A DNA stretch of 64,000 bases from Nitrospirota bacterium. Lineage in GTDB: Bacteria > JACPQY01. Below the pieces are notes generated by a model that was not told the origin of the DNA, searched no databases, and saw only the letters and a list, made by a program, of their open reading frames with translations. The position numbers and the translations under genes are program-made. Below are positions 24,933-33,226 of this stretch, piece after piece. Each line of letters opens with the position of its first letter. The stretch's first letter is position 1. Location of the stretch: assembly GCA_016190245.1 (NCBI GenBank), contig JACPQY010000011.1, positions 89,740 to 153,739 on the forward strand, read 5' to 3'.

Positions 24933-26306
24933 TCATCTTTCCCCGTCGATCTCGGAGATGGCCTCCTCGTACACCTGCAAGCCTTCGAGCAGGGCATCAT
25001 CCGGCATGTTCAGCGGCGGGCCCAACTTCAGAGTCCCCCGACCCGTCCGGATGCTGAACACCCCTTTCTCAAGAGCCCTCTCGACAACGCGATCCACAAA
25101 GGGCACATCCAGTTCCTTTCCCGATTTCTGGGTGAAGTAGACCGCCCACAGCATGCCTTTTCCCATGAAGCGGCCGATGCGCTTCGGGAAGCGCTCCTTC
25201 CAACGGGCAAGCACCTCCTCGATGATCTTTCCCTTCCGGGCCGACTCCGCGACCAAGTTCTCACGTTCGAAAACCTCCAGGTTGGCCAGACCCGCCGCAC
25301 ACGCGATCGGGTGCCCGCCGTGGGTGCTCGTGTAGGCGGGGTCCAGGTCGATCAGGTCCCCTCGGCCCAGGACGAAAGAAAGCGGCACACTGGACGAAGT
25401 TCCTTTGCCGCAGATCACGAGGTCGGGCTCAACCCCATAGTGCTCAAAGCAGAACAACCTGCCTGTGCGACCGAATCCCGCCTGCACCTCGTCAAAAATC
25501 AGGAGGGCACCGTGGTCCCGACTGAAGCGGCGCATTTCCTGGATGTAGGCCTCCGGATAGAATACCGCTCCCCACCCTTGGAAAGACTCCACCACGAACG
25601 CAGCGGCGCGCCTCGCATCATGTCCCTTCTTCAGGAGGCGGGCGACATCACGCCTGAAGAGCTCTGCTCCACTCGTCTGAGCAGCCCCCCTCAGCCACGG
25701 ATAGGGGAATGGCATGTGAACCATGTGGGGATCGTGATGACCGATCCATGCCTTCGCGTCGTGCTGACCGCCGATCATCTGGGCACCCATGGTCTTGCCG
25801 TGGAAGTTCCCCACGGATCCGATGAGGAGCTTGCGAACCGGCTTCCGCGTGCGGCCATAGAGACGCGCGAGCTTGACGGCCCGCTCCGTCGCCTCGGTGC
25901 CGGTGGAAAAGAGCGAAGCCTTGTCCAAGTAGGGCGGTGTGAACTCGACGAGTTTCTTGAGATAGCGCGCGCGAATCTCGGTAGGGTAGGAATAGCTGTG
26001 TAGAAGCTGTTCCGACTGCTCCTGGATGGCCTTGACGATGTGGGGATGGCCGTGCCCCGCGTTGGTCACGAAGATGGTGGAGGAAAAATCGATCCAAGCG
26101 TTGCCCCACGCGTCAAAGACCTGGTACCCCTTCGCGCGATCCCAGACAACCGGCAACTGATCCCGCACGTTCGAAGACTCGTAGCGCGCGATCTGCTCGA
26201 TGATGGGAAGAGATTCCGGCACGGGGATGGCCGTCACGATCCGCCGGTGGCGTGTGTCAACCCGCTCCACCCTCCTCGGCGCCAGGTTGAACGAATAGGC
26301 GGTCAT
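24933..26306 (-). CDS. Class III PLP-dependent aminotransferase
   Basis: 457 residues. The core of the fold-type I class III family is visible: STGTEATERAVKLAR, GNFHGKTMG, ALLIFDEVQAGFGRTG with the PLP-interacting Asp, then VICGKGTSSSVPLS containing the lysine that binds the cofactor, and TSTHGGHPIACAAGLANL. It transfers an amino group to a carbonyl, here probably of a sugar intermediate given the island. The ATG overlaps the sulfotransferase stop by 4 bp (ATGA), indicating translational coupling. Confidence 0.9.
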   Translation of the reverse strand: MTAYSFNLAPRRVERVDTRHRRIVTAIPVPESLPIIEQIARYESSNVRDQLPVVWDRAKGYQVFDAWGNAWIDFSSTIFVTNAGHGHPHIVKAIQEQSEQLLHSYSYPTEIRARYLKKLVEFTPPYLDKASLFSTGTEATERAVKLARLYGRTRKPVRKLLIGSVGNFHGKTMGAQMIGGQHDAKAWIGHHDPHMVHMPFPYPWLRGAAQTSGAELFRRDVARLLKKGHDARRAAAFVVESFQGWGAVFYPEAYIQEMRRFSRDHGALLIFDEVQAGFGRTGRLFCFEHYGVEPDLVICGKGTSSSVPLSFVLGRGDLIDLDPAYTSTHGGHPIACAAGLANLEVFERENLVAESARKGKIIEEVLARWKERFPKRIGRFMGKGMLWAVYFTQKSGKELDVPFVDRVVERALEKGVFSIRTGRGTLKLGPPLNMPDDALLEGLQVYEEAISEIDGER

Positions 26307-27253
26307 GCCCTGCGGCCTCCTCCACCACCAGCATAGCCGAGGTCCTCGCAAAACTCATTGAATCGGTCACGCACGGCCGGAGCCAAGTCGAAGACGTGGT
26401 CGTGGGTCACTTGGTGATACTCTTCCAGTCCGCGCATGTGCGAGCGGGATAATCCGCTGAGTTCGAGCCCGGCCCAATCTGCCAAGCGGCCCGCGACGCC
26501 TTCCACATCCCTGACGAGTTCCTCGTACTTCACTCGGCGAACACGAACGGGCTCGTTCTGAGCCCCTTCCAGCCCTGCTTGAACCATCCGGCACCAGTTG
26601 TAGGCCGCACGCGTTGCCGGGTTCCACCTCGACCAATCGGATCGGTACCGCTCCTCCACGAAGAAGGGGCAGGCATCCGGGGATTCGGAGCCCCTCCTGA
26701 ACCAGGTGGTCACCCATTCCCGATAGTACGTGTCGGAATACCAAGCCCTTCGCAAACCGGACGCGACAACGTCTCGGCCGTCGCGGATCAGGTGAATCAC
26801 CTTCAGGCGAGGGAACCATTGGACCATTCGTTCCGGGATGAGATGAAGGTCGGGGTGCTTGAAAACGAAGGACCAAGAACGGCTCGATCGGAGCTGGTGG
26901 TACTCACGTCTTCGGTCGGGGAACCCCAACCTTTCGATCAGCTTGTCCCAAGACAGGTAGTTGAAACTGAAGCTGTAGCCCGGTCTGAGATTCACGCGGC
27001 GTCCAAGGAGCCGAGGATAGAACTCAACCTCGTGCAAGCAAACATCGAGGAGGAAGCGCGCGCCTGCATCCGTCATGTCGCCGGTGGCCAGCACACCGGC
27101 TGCGGCCGGCAGGCAGGGCGGCTCGTAGGCGAAGACCGTGTTCTCACAGCTACCAAGTATGCGCCCTAAGATGCCCGTCCCGGATCGAGCGGCTCCGGTG
27201 ATGAGGAGCATCGGAAGATCCAGTTCCGGGTTGCCGGATGGGAGATTGTGCAT
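26303..27253 (-). CDS. Sulfotransferase family protein
   Basis: 316 residues. The N-terminal L-L-I-T-G-A-A-R-S-G-T-G matches the 5'-phosphosulfate-binding loop of PAPS-dependent sulfotransferases, and K-V-I-H-L-I-R-D-G-R-D-V-V-A-S-G is the 3'-phosphate-binding motif. Both landmarks are intact. It would add sulfate to a glycan or glycoconjugate, a decoration not common in nonulosonate clusters. An alternative start is the Met 14 codons further in, directly before the binding loop. Confidence 0.82.
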   Translation of the reverse strand: MHNLPSGNPELDLPMLLITGAARSGTGILGRILGSCENTVFAYEPPCLPAAAGVLATGDMTDAGARFLLDVCLHEVEFYPRLLGRRVNLRPGYSFSFNYLSWDKLIERLGFPDRRREYHQLRSSRSWSFVFKHPDLHLIPERMVQWFPRLKVIHLIRDGRDVVASGLRRAWYSDTYYREWVTTWFRRGSESPDACPFFVEERYRSDWSRWNPATRAAYNWCRMVQAGLEGAQNEPVRVRRVKYEELVRDVEGVAGRLADWAGLELSGLSRSHMRGLEEYHQVTHDHVFDLAPAVRDRFNEFCEDLGYAGGGGGRRA

Positions 27254-27295
27254 GTCAAGACGACAAGATACGCTTCGCCCGCTTCCTCCCCATCC

Positions 27296-28024
27296 TCATG
27301 AGGCTCCAGACACGTCGGATCTCGGTTCGGATGTGATCTCCTCGGCTACGCGCACAACTTCGGAGGCCTCCACCCCAACCACGTCCCCCACGCGGCGTCC
27401 GATCTCCTGGAGGAGGGCCAGATCTCGCGGATAGTCCAAGTCCAGTTTGACGCGGGTACGCAGAGGCTCCGCCACTTCGATCCGGGTCACCTTGAACTTC
27501 TGCATGTTCTTATAGAAGTATGGAAAGACGTGTTCACGATCGTGAGGTTCGGTGGCCTCCTCGTGGATCCGCTTGAGACATTCGAACCTGATGAACTCTC
27601 CGGCAAAGTCATTCTCGCGGTCCGGAAATGTCGGGTTCTTCCAGCCCACAAAGTCCATGCGTTCGCTCAGACCGTACTGGACCAGCCGGTCCATCTCCGT
27701 CCAGGCGAGAAAGACATTGTCCCCCGTCACCCGGACTACGTACGGGGACGGGTGCTCCAGCGAAGCTCGGTAGTAGCGGTCCACCAGATCGTTCTCCGAC
27801 CCACGGAAGACGGCAAAACCGAGACGAGCGGCGTGTTCGGCCAGGATCGTATCCTGAGGGAGGGCGGAGGTGGCGAGGACGATCCTGTCGATCTCCCGTG
27901 CCCGAGCCAGGCGTCGCAGGACCACTTCAACGACGGGGACACCGCCGATGGGCTCGAAGCTCTTGCCCGGCCTCCGCCGAGAGCCCATCCGCGCCTGGAC
28001 AATCGCCACGACACGCTCGCTCAT
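27296..28024 (-). CDS. SpsF/NeuA-like cytidylyltransferase family protein
   Basis: 242 residues. Starts V-V-A-I-V-Q-A-R-M-G-S-R-R-R-P-G-K, the nucleotide-binding loop of the acylneuraminate cytidylyltransferase family in its SpsF form (QARMGSTRLPGK). DRIVLATSALPQDTIL, VFRGSENDLVDRYY and VRVTGDN follow in order. Such proteins activate or handle acidic sugars in surface-glycan and spore-coat clusters. It is the first of four such modules in the island. The first ATG of the open frame is five codons upstream; MSERVV is the better start. Confidence 0.85.
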   Translation of the reverse strand: MSERVVAIVQARMGSRRRPGKSFEPIGGVPVVEVVLRRLARAREIDRIVLATSALPQDTILAEHAARLGFAVFRGSENDLVDRYYRASLEHPSPYVVRVTGDNVFLAWTEMDRLVQYGLSERMDFVGWKNPTFPDRENDFAGEFIRFECLKRIHEEATEPHDREHVFPYFYKNMQKFKVTRIEVAEPLRTRVKLDLDYPRDLALLQEIGRRVGDVVGVEASEVVRVAEEITSEPRSDVSGAS

Positions 28025-28060
28025 CGCTTGCCTCCCCAAGGTCCTTGCACCGGTCCCCCG

Positions 28061-29644
28061 TCAGTTCGCGGTTTGCTTTTGCGCCCTGAGATTGCGGAAC
28101 ACGGGTTGGGAGGGCACACCCTCCATGAAACGCTCGGGCTGACCGGATTCGATCGCCTTCTCGAGCACGTCCAGGGTTTCCTGGAAGGCGCGGACGGTGA
28201 CCATGAGATCCTCATCGCTGTGGGAGTAGGAGAACCCGAGGCCGGCGTAGCAGAGGATGCCGCGCTTGAGCATCTCCTGCTGGAACAGTGCAGGCAAAAT
28301 GTACGAGATCTCACCCGTCCGATCTCTGAAGATCATCTGCTGCCGTACGGGGAAACCGACGGTCTGCACGTGATCCGACAGGCCACGGTCTCGAACGAGA
28401 CGGTTGAAATTGTCGAAGATGATCTTCCCCGCCTTCCAGAGTTGACGGATCACGCGGTGCTCGCGGTAGAAGTTCAGGGCTGCAGCCGCGGCCGCGAGGG
28501 TCAAGACTTCGCCCCCATAGGTGCTCGAGAAGAAGACTTTTTCGAAATGACGCATGTACTGCTCGCGACCGACCAGAACTCCGATCGGCATCCCGTTGGC
28601 GATCCCCTTGCCGAACGTGGCCAAGTCCGGTGTGACCCCGAACAGCTCCTGGGCTCCACCTTCCGCAAACCGGAAGCCGGTCAACATCTCGTCGAAGATG
28701 AGGAGCGCGCCTTCCTCCGCCGTCATCTCCCTGACGGCATCGAGGAAACCGCCAACCGGGAACTCGTACATGGCGGGCTCCATGATCACGCAGGCGACTT
28801 CGCCCTTGTGCTTGGAGAAGATGTCCTCGAGGGATGCTGGATCGTTGTATCGGAATGGGATCGTCATTTTCCTGACCGCCTCGGGGATGCCCCACGAGCG
28901 GTCCGTGGTGCCGATGAACCAGTCCTGCATGCCGTGGTAGCCGAGGCAGGCAACCTTATCCCGCCCTGTGATGTGCCGTGCCAGGCGGACGGCCATGGCC
29001 GTCACGTCCGAGCCGTTTTTCCCGAATCGCGCCATTTCCGCGCACGGGATTCTCTCCGTCAGCATGTCGGCCACCTTCACTTCGAGCGGGTGCATCATGG
29101 AGAACGTGATCCCGTCCGAGAGCTGGGCTTTGATCGCCTCGTCCACCGCGGGAACGGAGTAGCCCAGAGTGAGCGGAAAACAGGCGAGGCAGTAGTCGAT
29201 ATACTCGTTGCCGTCCACGTCCCAGACATGGGACCCCTTCCCGCGAGCCAGATACTTTGGGGAGACACCATCGACAAAGCACCCCGGCCCCTTGGAGAGG
29301 GTTTGAGTCCCGGCCGGTATGACACGGAGCGCCTTCCTCCATTGCTCTTCGGATCGCGTCATAGGCCGACGTGTGCCGAGTCCCTGACCGGCTCCCGGCG
29401 AAAACGCGTAGGTGCCCAGCCGATAGGCCGTCGGATCGTAGAACTTGTTCTCGAAAACCCCGGACCGAACGGCACAGCATTCCCCGCAGCCGGACTTCCC
29501 GGACAAAGCCGTCCCCTCCATTGATGGACAATCCTGACACCCTTTGAGTTGCCTCGCGTTCCTGAAGTAAGCGGGCGTCCCGCTCACCTGACCCGGAGCG
29601 GGCCCACCCGCTTCGAGAGGCGATTCAGCAGACAAGGTATTCAT
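28061..29644 (-). CDS. Glutamate-1-semialdehyde-aminomutase-like class III aminotransferase with Cys-rich N-terminal extension
   Basis: 527 residues. From about residue 95 it aligns in motif order with GSAM-type enzymes: RVIPAGTQTLSKGP, DVDGNEYIDYCLA, FGKNGSDVTAMAVRLAR, LLIFDEMLTGFRFA and the PLP lysine in ATFGKGIANGMPIG. True HemL has about 430 residues. Here the first 95 residues are an added region with C-Q-D-C and C-G-E-C-C, possibly metal-binding. Its location points to a sugar-intermediate aminotransferase rather than tetrapyrrole synthesis. The start overlaps the end of the upstream gene by 20 bp; a later start at MTRSEEQ (29362) would omit the extension. Confidence 0.83.
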   Translation of the reverse strand: MNTLSAESPLEAGGPAPGQVSGTPAYFRNARQLKGCQDCPSMEGTALSGKSGCGECCAVRSGVFENKFYDPTAYRLGTYAFSPGAGQGLGTRRPMTRSEEQWRKALRVIPAGTQTLSKGPGCFVDGVSPKYLARGKGSHVWDVDGNEYIDYCLACFPLTLGYSVPAVDEAIKAQLSDGITFSMMHPLEVKVADMLTERIPCAEMARFGKNGSDVTAMAVRLARHITGRDKVACLGYHGMQDWFIGTTDRSWGIPEAVRKMTIPFRYNDPASLEDIFSKHKGEVACVIMEPAMYEFPVGGFLDAVREMTAEEGALLIFDEMLTGFRFAEGGAQELFGVTPDLATFGKGIANGMPIGVLVGREQYMRHFEKVFFSSTYGGEVLTLAAAAAALNFYREHRVIRQLWKAGKIIFDNFNRLVRDRGLSDHVQTVGFPVRQQMIFRDRTGEISYILPALFQQEMLKRGILCYAGLGFSYSHSDEDLMVTVRAFQETLDVLEKAIESGQPERFMEGVPSQPVFRNLRAQKQTAN

Positions 29645-30899
29645 GGTTCACCTCCAGCACACGTTTCCCAGTGGTCTGAGCGCTTTCACGGGCCAGGACA
29701 TTGAAAACGATCTCCCACAACGGGAGATCCGGACTCTCCTCTGTCTTGACGTAGTCTCTCATGAATCGTGCGTAGGCTTCCTGATCCACGTTGAAAACGT
29801 CATCCCACTCGATGGACTGCGGATCCTCCATGTACCACAACCGCTTGCCCAGGGCCCTGGCAAACCCATCCAGGTAGCGCCGATGGTGAGTCCGGTGGAG
29901 GTAGCGGGTCGTGAAGAGGAGCACGGGCTTTCGCGCCATGACCGCACAGCCGATCGCGGTGCTGCGGTGGGCAAGCACGAGACGGGCTTGCCTCACCAAG
30001 CGGGGAGTGGCGTTGAACACGACCTCGCGTCCACCAAACCAATCCTCTCGTGCCCGATACTCTCCTTTCGGATCCGCCGCCACCACCACCCTCAACCCCA
30101 GCCTCGACTCGACCATGTCCAGGAAACTCCGAAGAGCCGCATAGTACTCCTGGGGGCGGATGTCGAGCCTCAGCCCCAAGGCGGTCAGGTCGGGATGCGA
30201 GGGAAGAAACTCATCCAGAAAAACCGCCTCCGTCAGCGAACCGGCGGGGTCTTGGAGGCATGACCGAAACGCCTCGTAGTCCTGTGAATGGGCCCAGATG
30301 GCTCTCGTCGTTGGCCCAACCGGGAACTCCTGTTCGATGCTCTTCCAGCCGGCGTAGACAACGTAGTCCGCGGGGCGAAGGCCGTCCGGAATGTCTGGCG
30401 CGCTCACGGTCCGGTGTCCGCCGGATACGCCGGCCGCCGGTTCCACCGGCAGAGGACAGTTTCGAACGTCCAGATAGGGCGTCCCCGAGCGACTCAGGCC
30501 GACGAACAGGTCATGGCTGCGCGGGCCATAGCTGACGAGAGGGACAGCCAGCCATGCATTCTTCACAGCACGCTCATAGTCCTCCGCACGCCAAGCACCC
30601 TGAACTACCTCGAGCTCAATGTCGCGGTACTGGGTGTAGTGCCCCCTCTCATGTCGCAGCATGGGGAACAGAACATCGGCGACATCGAGGACTTTCACCC
30701 GGCAGCCCCTTTTTGCCATGTACCCGAGCCCAAATCGCACATAGTCGCGAGCCATGACCGGCAGATGGATCAGGACCACGATGAGTTTCGAGTCTCCCCG
30801 TGTTTCGGGGGCAGGACGTCCGGCTGACGTGCCCGTCGGAACCGCCGGTCCCGTCTCGACAGCAGAGGGTGCTTCGCCGCTCTCCGTACTGACGCTCAC
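29625..30899 (-). CDS. Putative surface-carbohydrate glycosyltransferase-like protein
   Basis: 424 residues from a GTG that overlaps the present KdsC-like stop by 4 bp and has GGGA about ten bases upstream. There is no confident family match. The C-terminal half looks like a GT-B-type capsule/surface-carbohydrate protein: VFNATPRLVRQARLVLAHRSTAIGCAVMARKPVLLFTTRYL, a pattern in which Ser/Thr and Gly contact a nucleotide sugar. The N-terminal half (VVLIHLPVMARDYVRFGLGYMAKRG) resembles the first Rossmann domain of such enzymes. There is no membrane segment. It probably transfers a sugar made by its neighbours. Confidence 0.62.
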   Translation of the reverse strand: MSVSTESGEAPSAVETGPAVPTGTSAGRPAPETRGDSKLIVVLIHLPVMARDYVRFGLGYMAKRGCRVKVLDVADVLFPMLRHERGHYTQYRDIELEVVQGAWRAEDYERAVKNAWLAVPLVSYGPRSHDLFVGLSRSGTPYLDVRNCPLPVEPAAGVSGGHRTVSAPDIPDGLRPADYVVYAGWKSIEQEFPVGPTTRAIWAHSQDYEAFRSCLQDPAGSLTEAVFLDEFLPSHPDLTALGLRLDIRPQEYYAALRSFLDMVESRLGLRVVVAADPKGEYRAREDWFGGREVVFNATPRLVRQARLVLAHRSTAIGCAVMARKPVLLFTTRYLHRTHHRRYLDGFARALGKRLWYMEDPQSIEWDDVFNVDQEAYARFMRDYVKTEESPDLPLWEIVFNVLARESAQTTGKRVLEVNHEYLVC

Positions 30900-31432
30900 T
30901 TGAACGGAATCCCTATCTGCGGCGCGGCCTTCCGCCGCCCCGCCTCCGGGGCACACCGGGCCCGCGATCCAGCCGTTCGAAAAGCTCGTGGATGGCGCCC
31001 CCCCCCCCCGGGCGAATGCAGGACGACGGCCGCGGCGCGCTTCGCAGCCCGGGTCGCATTGGAGGGGGCCACACCAAGGCCAACGGCTGCGAGCGCGGAA
31101 GCGTCCCGATCACCGTCGCCCATGAAACAGACTCGGTCGAGCCCCACTCCCATCTCTGCTGCCAGGCTCCGGAGGGTGGGGAGCTTGTCCTTGGCGCCGA
31201 CCACAAGTCGGTCGATCCCGAGGCGGCCACCAATCCACGACGCCCACGGTGTGGCCTCCCCCGTAACAAGAGCCAGGGAGATCCCGCGGCGCCGGGCAGC
31301 GGCTATGGCGTCCATGTCGACATACGAGATAAACTTCATCTCATCGCCGGCCGCGCTTACCAAGACGCGTCCATCCGTCACTACCCCATCGATATCCAGG
31401 ACCACCAGTGAGACGACACCGCGGGCTCTCAA
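30896..31432 (-). CDS. KdsC-like HAD phosphatase, 3' end shifted by a 12-G tract
   Basis: As read, 178 residues. The first 140 are a KdsC/YrbI-type phosphatase: VVLDIDGVVTDGRV with the nucleophile Asp, SYVDMDAIAAARRRGI, LVTGEATPWASWIGGRL, KDKLPTLRSLAAE and VCFMGDGDRDASAL. Family members end in a GGxGAxRE...L tail. Here that tail (GGGGAIHELFERL) appears only in another frame, beyond the 12-G run at 30998-31009; one G fewer would restore it and end the gene at 30913. The gene is either phase-variable or contains a sequencing error. Known role: removes phosphate from nonulosonate-9-phosphates or Kdo-8-phosphate. It overlaps the NeuB-family gene by 4 bp. Confidence 0.8.
   Translation of the reverse strand: MRARGVVSLVVLDIDGVVTDGRVLVSAAGDEMKFISYVDMDAIAAARRRGISLALVTGEATPWASWIGGRLGIDRLVVGAKDKLPTLRSLAAEMGVGLDRVCFMGDGDRDASALAAVGLGVAPSNATRAAKRAAAVVLHSPGGGGRHPRAFRTAGSRARCAPEAGRRKAAPQIGIPFK
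30998..31009 (-). repeat. 12-nt poly-G tract (poly-C on the plus strand) inside the KdsC-like gene
   Basis: Twelve identical bases. It is the longest homopolymer I noticed in the window, and the only one that visibly moves a gene out of its family frame. A typical slipped-strand mispairing site. Confidence 0.8.
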
Positions 31433-32373
31433 CTCGCGGTGCCTCCCACCCTCCTCAGCTTCCGCAAGATGGGGATTTCCGCCGGGTAGAGGCGCTTCTT
31501 CCCGTCACCCAGGGCATTCTCGATCGAGCGCACGTACTTGACCAAGATGTCGAAACCCTGCGGCTCAACCGATGCAGCTTGGTCGCTTCCCCACATCGAC
31601 CGACCGAGGGTGAAGTGCCTCTCGATCATGCACGCGCCCAGCACGGCGGCGCCAATCGAAGGCGCAAGCCCAACCTCATGTCCCGAGTAACCCACCGGCA
31701 CGTCGAAGATCGTGCGTAGTGCTTGGATGACCCTGAGGTTGAGCCGCTCGATCGGGGATGGATACTCGCTCGTGCAGTGCAGGATAATCAGCTCATTCCT
31801 GCCGAGCACGTCGACCGCATGCTCCACTTGCTCGAGCGTGCTCATCCCCGTGGACAGCACGATGGGGCGCCCCTTCGACCGCAGATGCCGAAGCAGGTTG
31901 TCGTCCGTCAGGCAGGCAGATGCAACCTTGTAGCACGGTGGGTCGTACCGATCGATGAAGTCGACCGAGTTCTCGTCCCAACACGAGGCGAACCACATGA
32001 TCCCCCTCTCCCGGCAGTACCGGTCGATCTCGTTGTACTCATCGGCTCCGAACTCAAGGCCCCGCTTGAGATCGCCGTTCGTCGTTCCAAAGGGGCTTTC
32101 CCGGGGCCGGGCGAGCTCTTCCTCGGTGTAGACCACCTCGATCGTCCGTTTCTGGAATTTCACGGCATCACACCCCGTGCGAACCGCTTCGTCAATGAGA
32201 CGTTTGGCCAGCACGACGCTGCCGTTGTGATTGATCCCTATTTCGGCGACGATGAAGCAGGGGTATCCCTCCCCTACCAGCCTCGGGCCGATCTGGACAA
32301 CCTTGCCCCGGTCTGTCCCCTCAGATCGGAGGGTCTCAAGGATCGCTACCTCAGCCGTTTGCCCTTGTATCAT
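31429..32373 (-). CDS. NeuB-family synthase without SAF domain
   Basis: 314 residues. The TIM-barrel signatures are all present: CFIVAEIGINHNGSVVLAKRLIDEA, DAVKFQKRTIEVVYT, VLSTGMSTLEQVEHAV, ILHCTSEYPSP, VGYSGHEVGLAPSIGA and MIERHFTL. The C-terminal SAF domain of the other copy in this window is missing; the protein ends soon after the barrel. In true sialate synthases that domain contributes to the partner active site, so this subfamily may use a different substrate, such as a phosphorylated one. The directly coupled KdsC-like phosphatase fits that idea. Confidence 0.88.
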   Translation of the reverse strand: MIQGQTAEVAILETLRSEGTDRGKVVQIGPRLVGEGYPCFIVAEIGINHNGSVVLAKRLIDEAVRTGCDAVKFQKRTIEVVYTEEELARPRESPFGTTNGDLKRGLEFGADEYNEIDRYCRERGIMWFASCWDENSVDFIDRYDPPCYKVASACLTDDNLLRHLRSKGRPIVLSTGMSTLEQVEHAVDVLGRNELIILHCTSEYPSPIERLNLRVIQALRTIFDVPVGYSGHEVGLAPSIGAAVLGACMIERHFTLGRSMWGSDQAASVEPQGFDILVKYVRSIENALGDGKKRLYPAEIPILRKLRRVGGTAS

Positions 32374-32410
32374 GAACTAGCCTCCTTTCTAGAATCATTC
32401 CTGTGGCGTC

Positions 32411-33226
32411 CTACCAGCAGGTGCGTCCACCGTCGACGACAAGGTTGGCCCCCGTCATGAACGATGAAGCATCCGAACACAGAAAAAGCATGGCTCCTTT
32501 GTACTCATCCTTTCGCGCCATCCGCCCCATCGGGATCAAGCGTGAAAGACGGCTTACGAAAACAGAGTCCTGGCCATCGTAGGCGCCCGCCGGTGAGAGG
32601 GCATTAACCCGGATGCGTTGGGGCGCCCAGTAGGTGGCGAGGTAGCGCGTGAAAGCCAGGAGCGCGGCCTTGCACATCGAGTAAGAGACAGGCGAGTTGA
32701 AGGACATCCCCTCGTAAATCCGGTGATCCGGGCTGATGACGCCCACATCCGAGGCGAGATTCACGATGACCCCCCGCCCGGCTGCACACATCACCTTGCC
32801 GACCGCCTGAGTCACCAGTAACGTGCCCGTGAGGTTAACATCGAGAGCCCGCTTCCACGCCCCCAGCGGATACTCCTCAAAGCGGGCAAACAGCCCCTCA
32901 ACGGTCTCGTTCTTGCCCGTCAGCGCCGCGTTGTTCACCAGGACATCGATCCGGCCGAAGCGTGCCTGGGTCGCCCCGATCACTTCGTCCACCTGCTCGC
33001 GGCAGGTCAGGTCCACATCAAATCCCGCCGCCGCCACGCCATACTCCCGTTCTAACCTGCGCGCCGCCACCTCGGGCTGGGCGTGGGGCAGATCCAAGAG
33101 AACGGGGGTCCCGCCGGCCTCCGCGATCGCCTCAGCATGTTGAACCCCCAGGAACCCCGCACCTCCCGTGACAAGGGCCACACGGCCGGAGAGATCGAAT
33201 CGATTTTCCACGCTTGCCCTCCCCAT
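32411..33226 (-). CDS. Short-chain dehydrogenase/reductase (PtmA-like)
   Basis: 271 residues. Rossmann motif VALVTGGAGFLG, NNAALTG, the catalytic Ser in VNLASDVG and Y-S-M-C-K are all present, followed by ALSPAGAYDGQ and the LFLCSDASSFMTGANLVVDGG ending. It is a classical NAD(P)-dependent SDR. Its place between a NeuB-family gene and a sugar isomerase resembles PtmA in legionaminate clusters of Campylobacter, where an SDR acts early in the pathway. It ends 37 bp before the synthase and starts directly after the isomerase stop. Confidence 0.88.
   Translation of the reverse strand: MGRASVENRFDLSGRVALVTGGAGFLGVQHAEAIAEAGGTPVLLDLPHAQPEVAARRLEREYGVAAAGFDVDLTCREQVDEVIGATQARFGRIDVLVNNAALTGKNETVEGLFARFEEYPLGAWKRALDVNLTGTLLVTQAVGKVMCAAGRGVIVNLASDVGVISPDHRIYEGMSFNSPVSYSMCKAALLAFTRYLATYWAPQRIRVNALSPAGAYDGQDSVFVSRLSRLIPMGRMARKDEYKGAMLFLCSDASSFMTGANLVVDGGRTCW

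Noticed and set aside
12770..29524. Long open frames opposite real genes (for example 12770-13993, 18168-19640, 20171-21691, 27530-29524)
   Set aside because: They lie antisense to genes with clear motifs. High GC content leaves complementary frames open, and their translations are low-complexity with no family signature.
28061..29644. hemL (glutamate-1-semialdehyde aminomutase) as the name for this gene
   Set aside because: The core is similar, but the extension, length and glycan context argue against a tetrapyrrole role.
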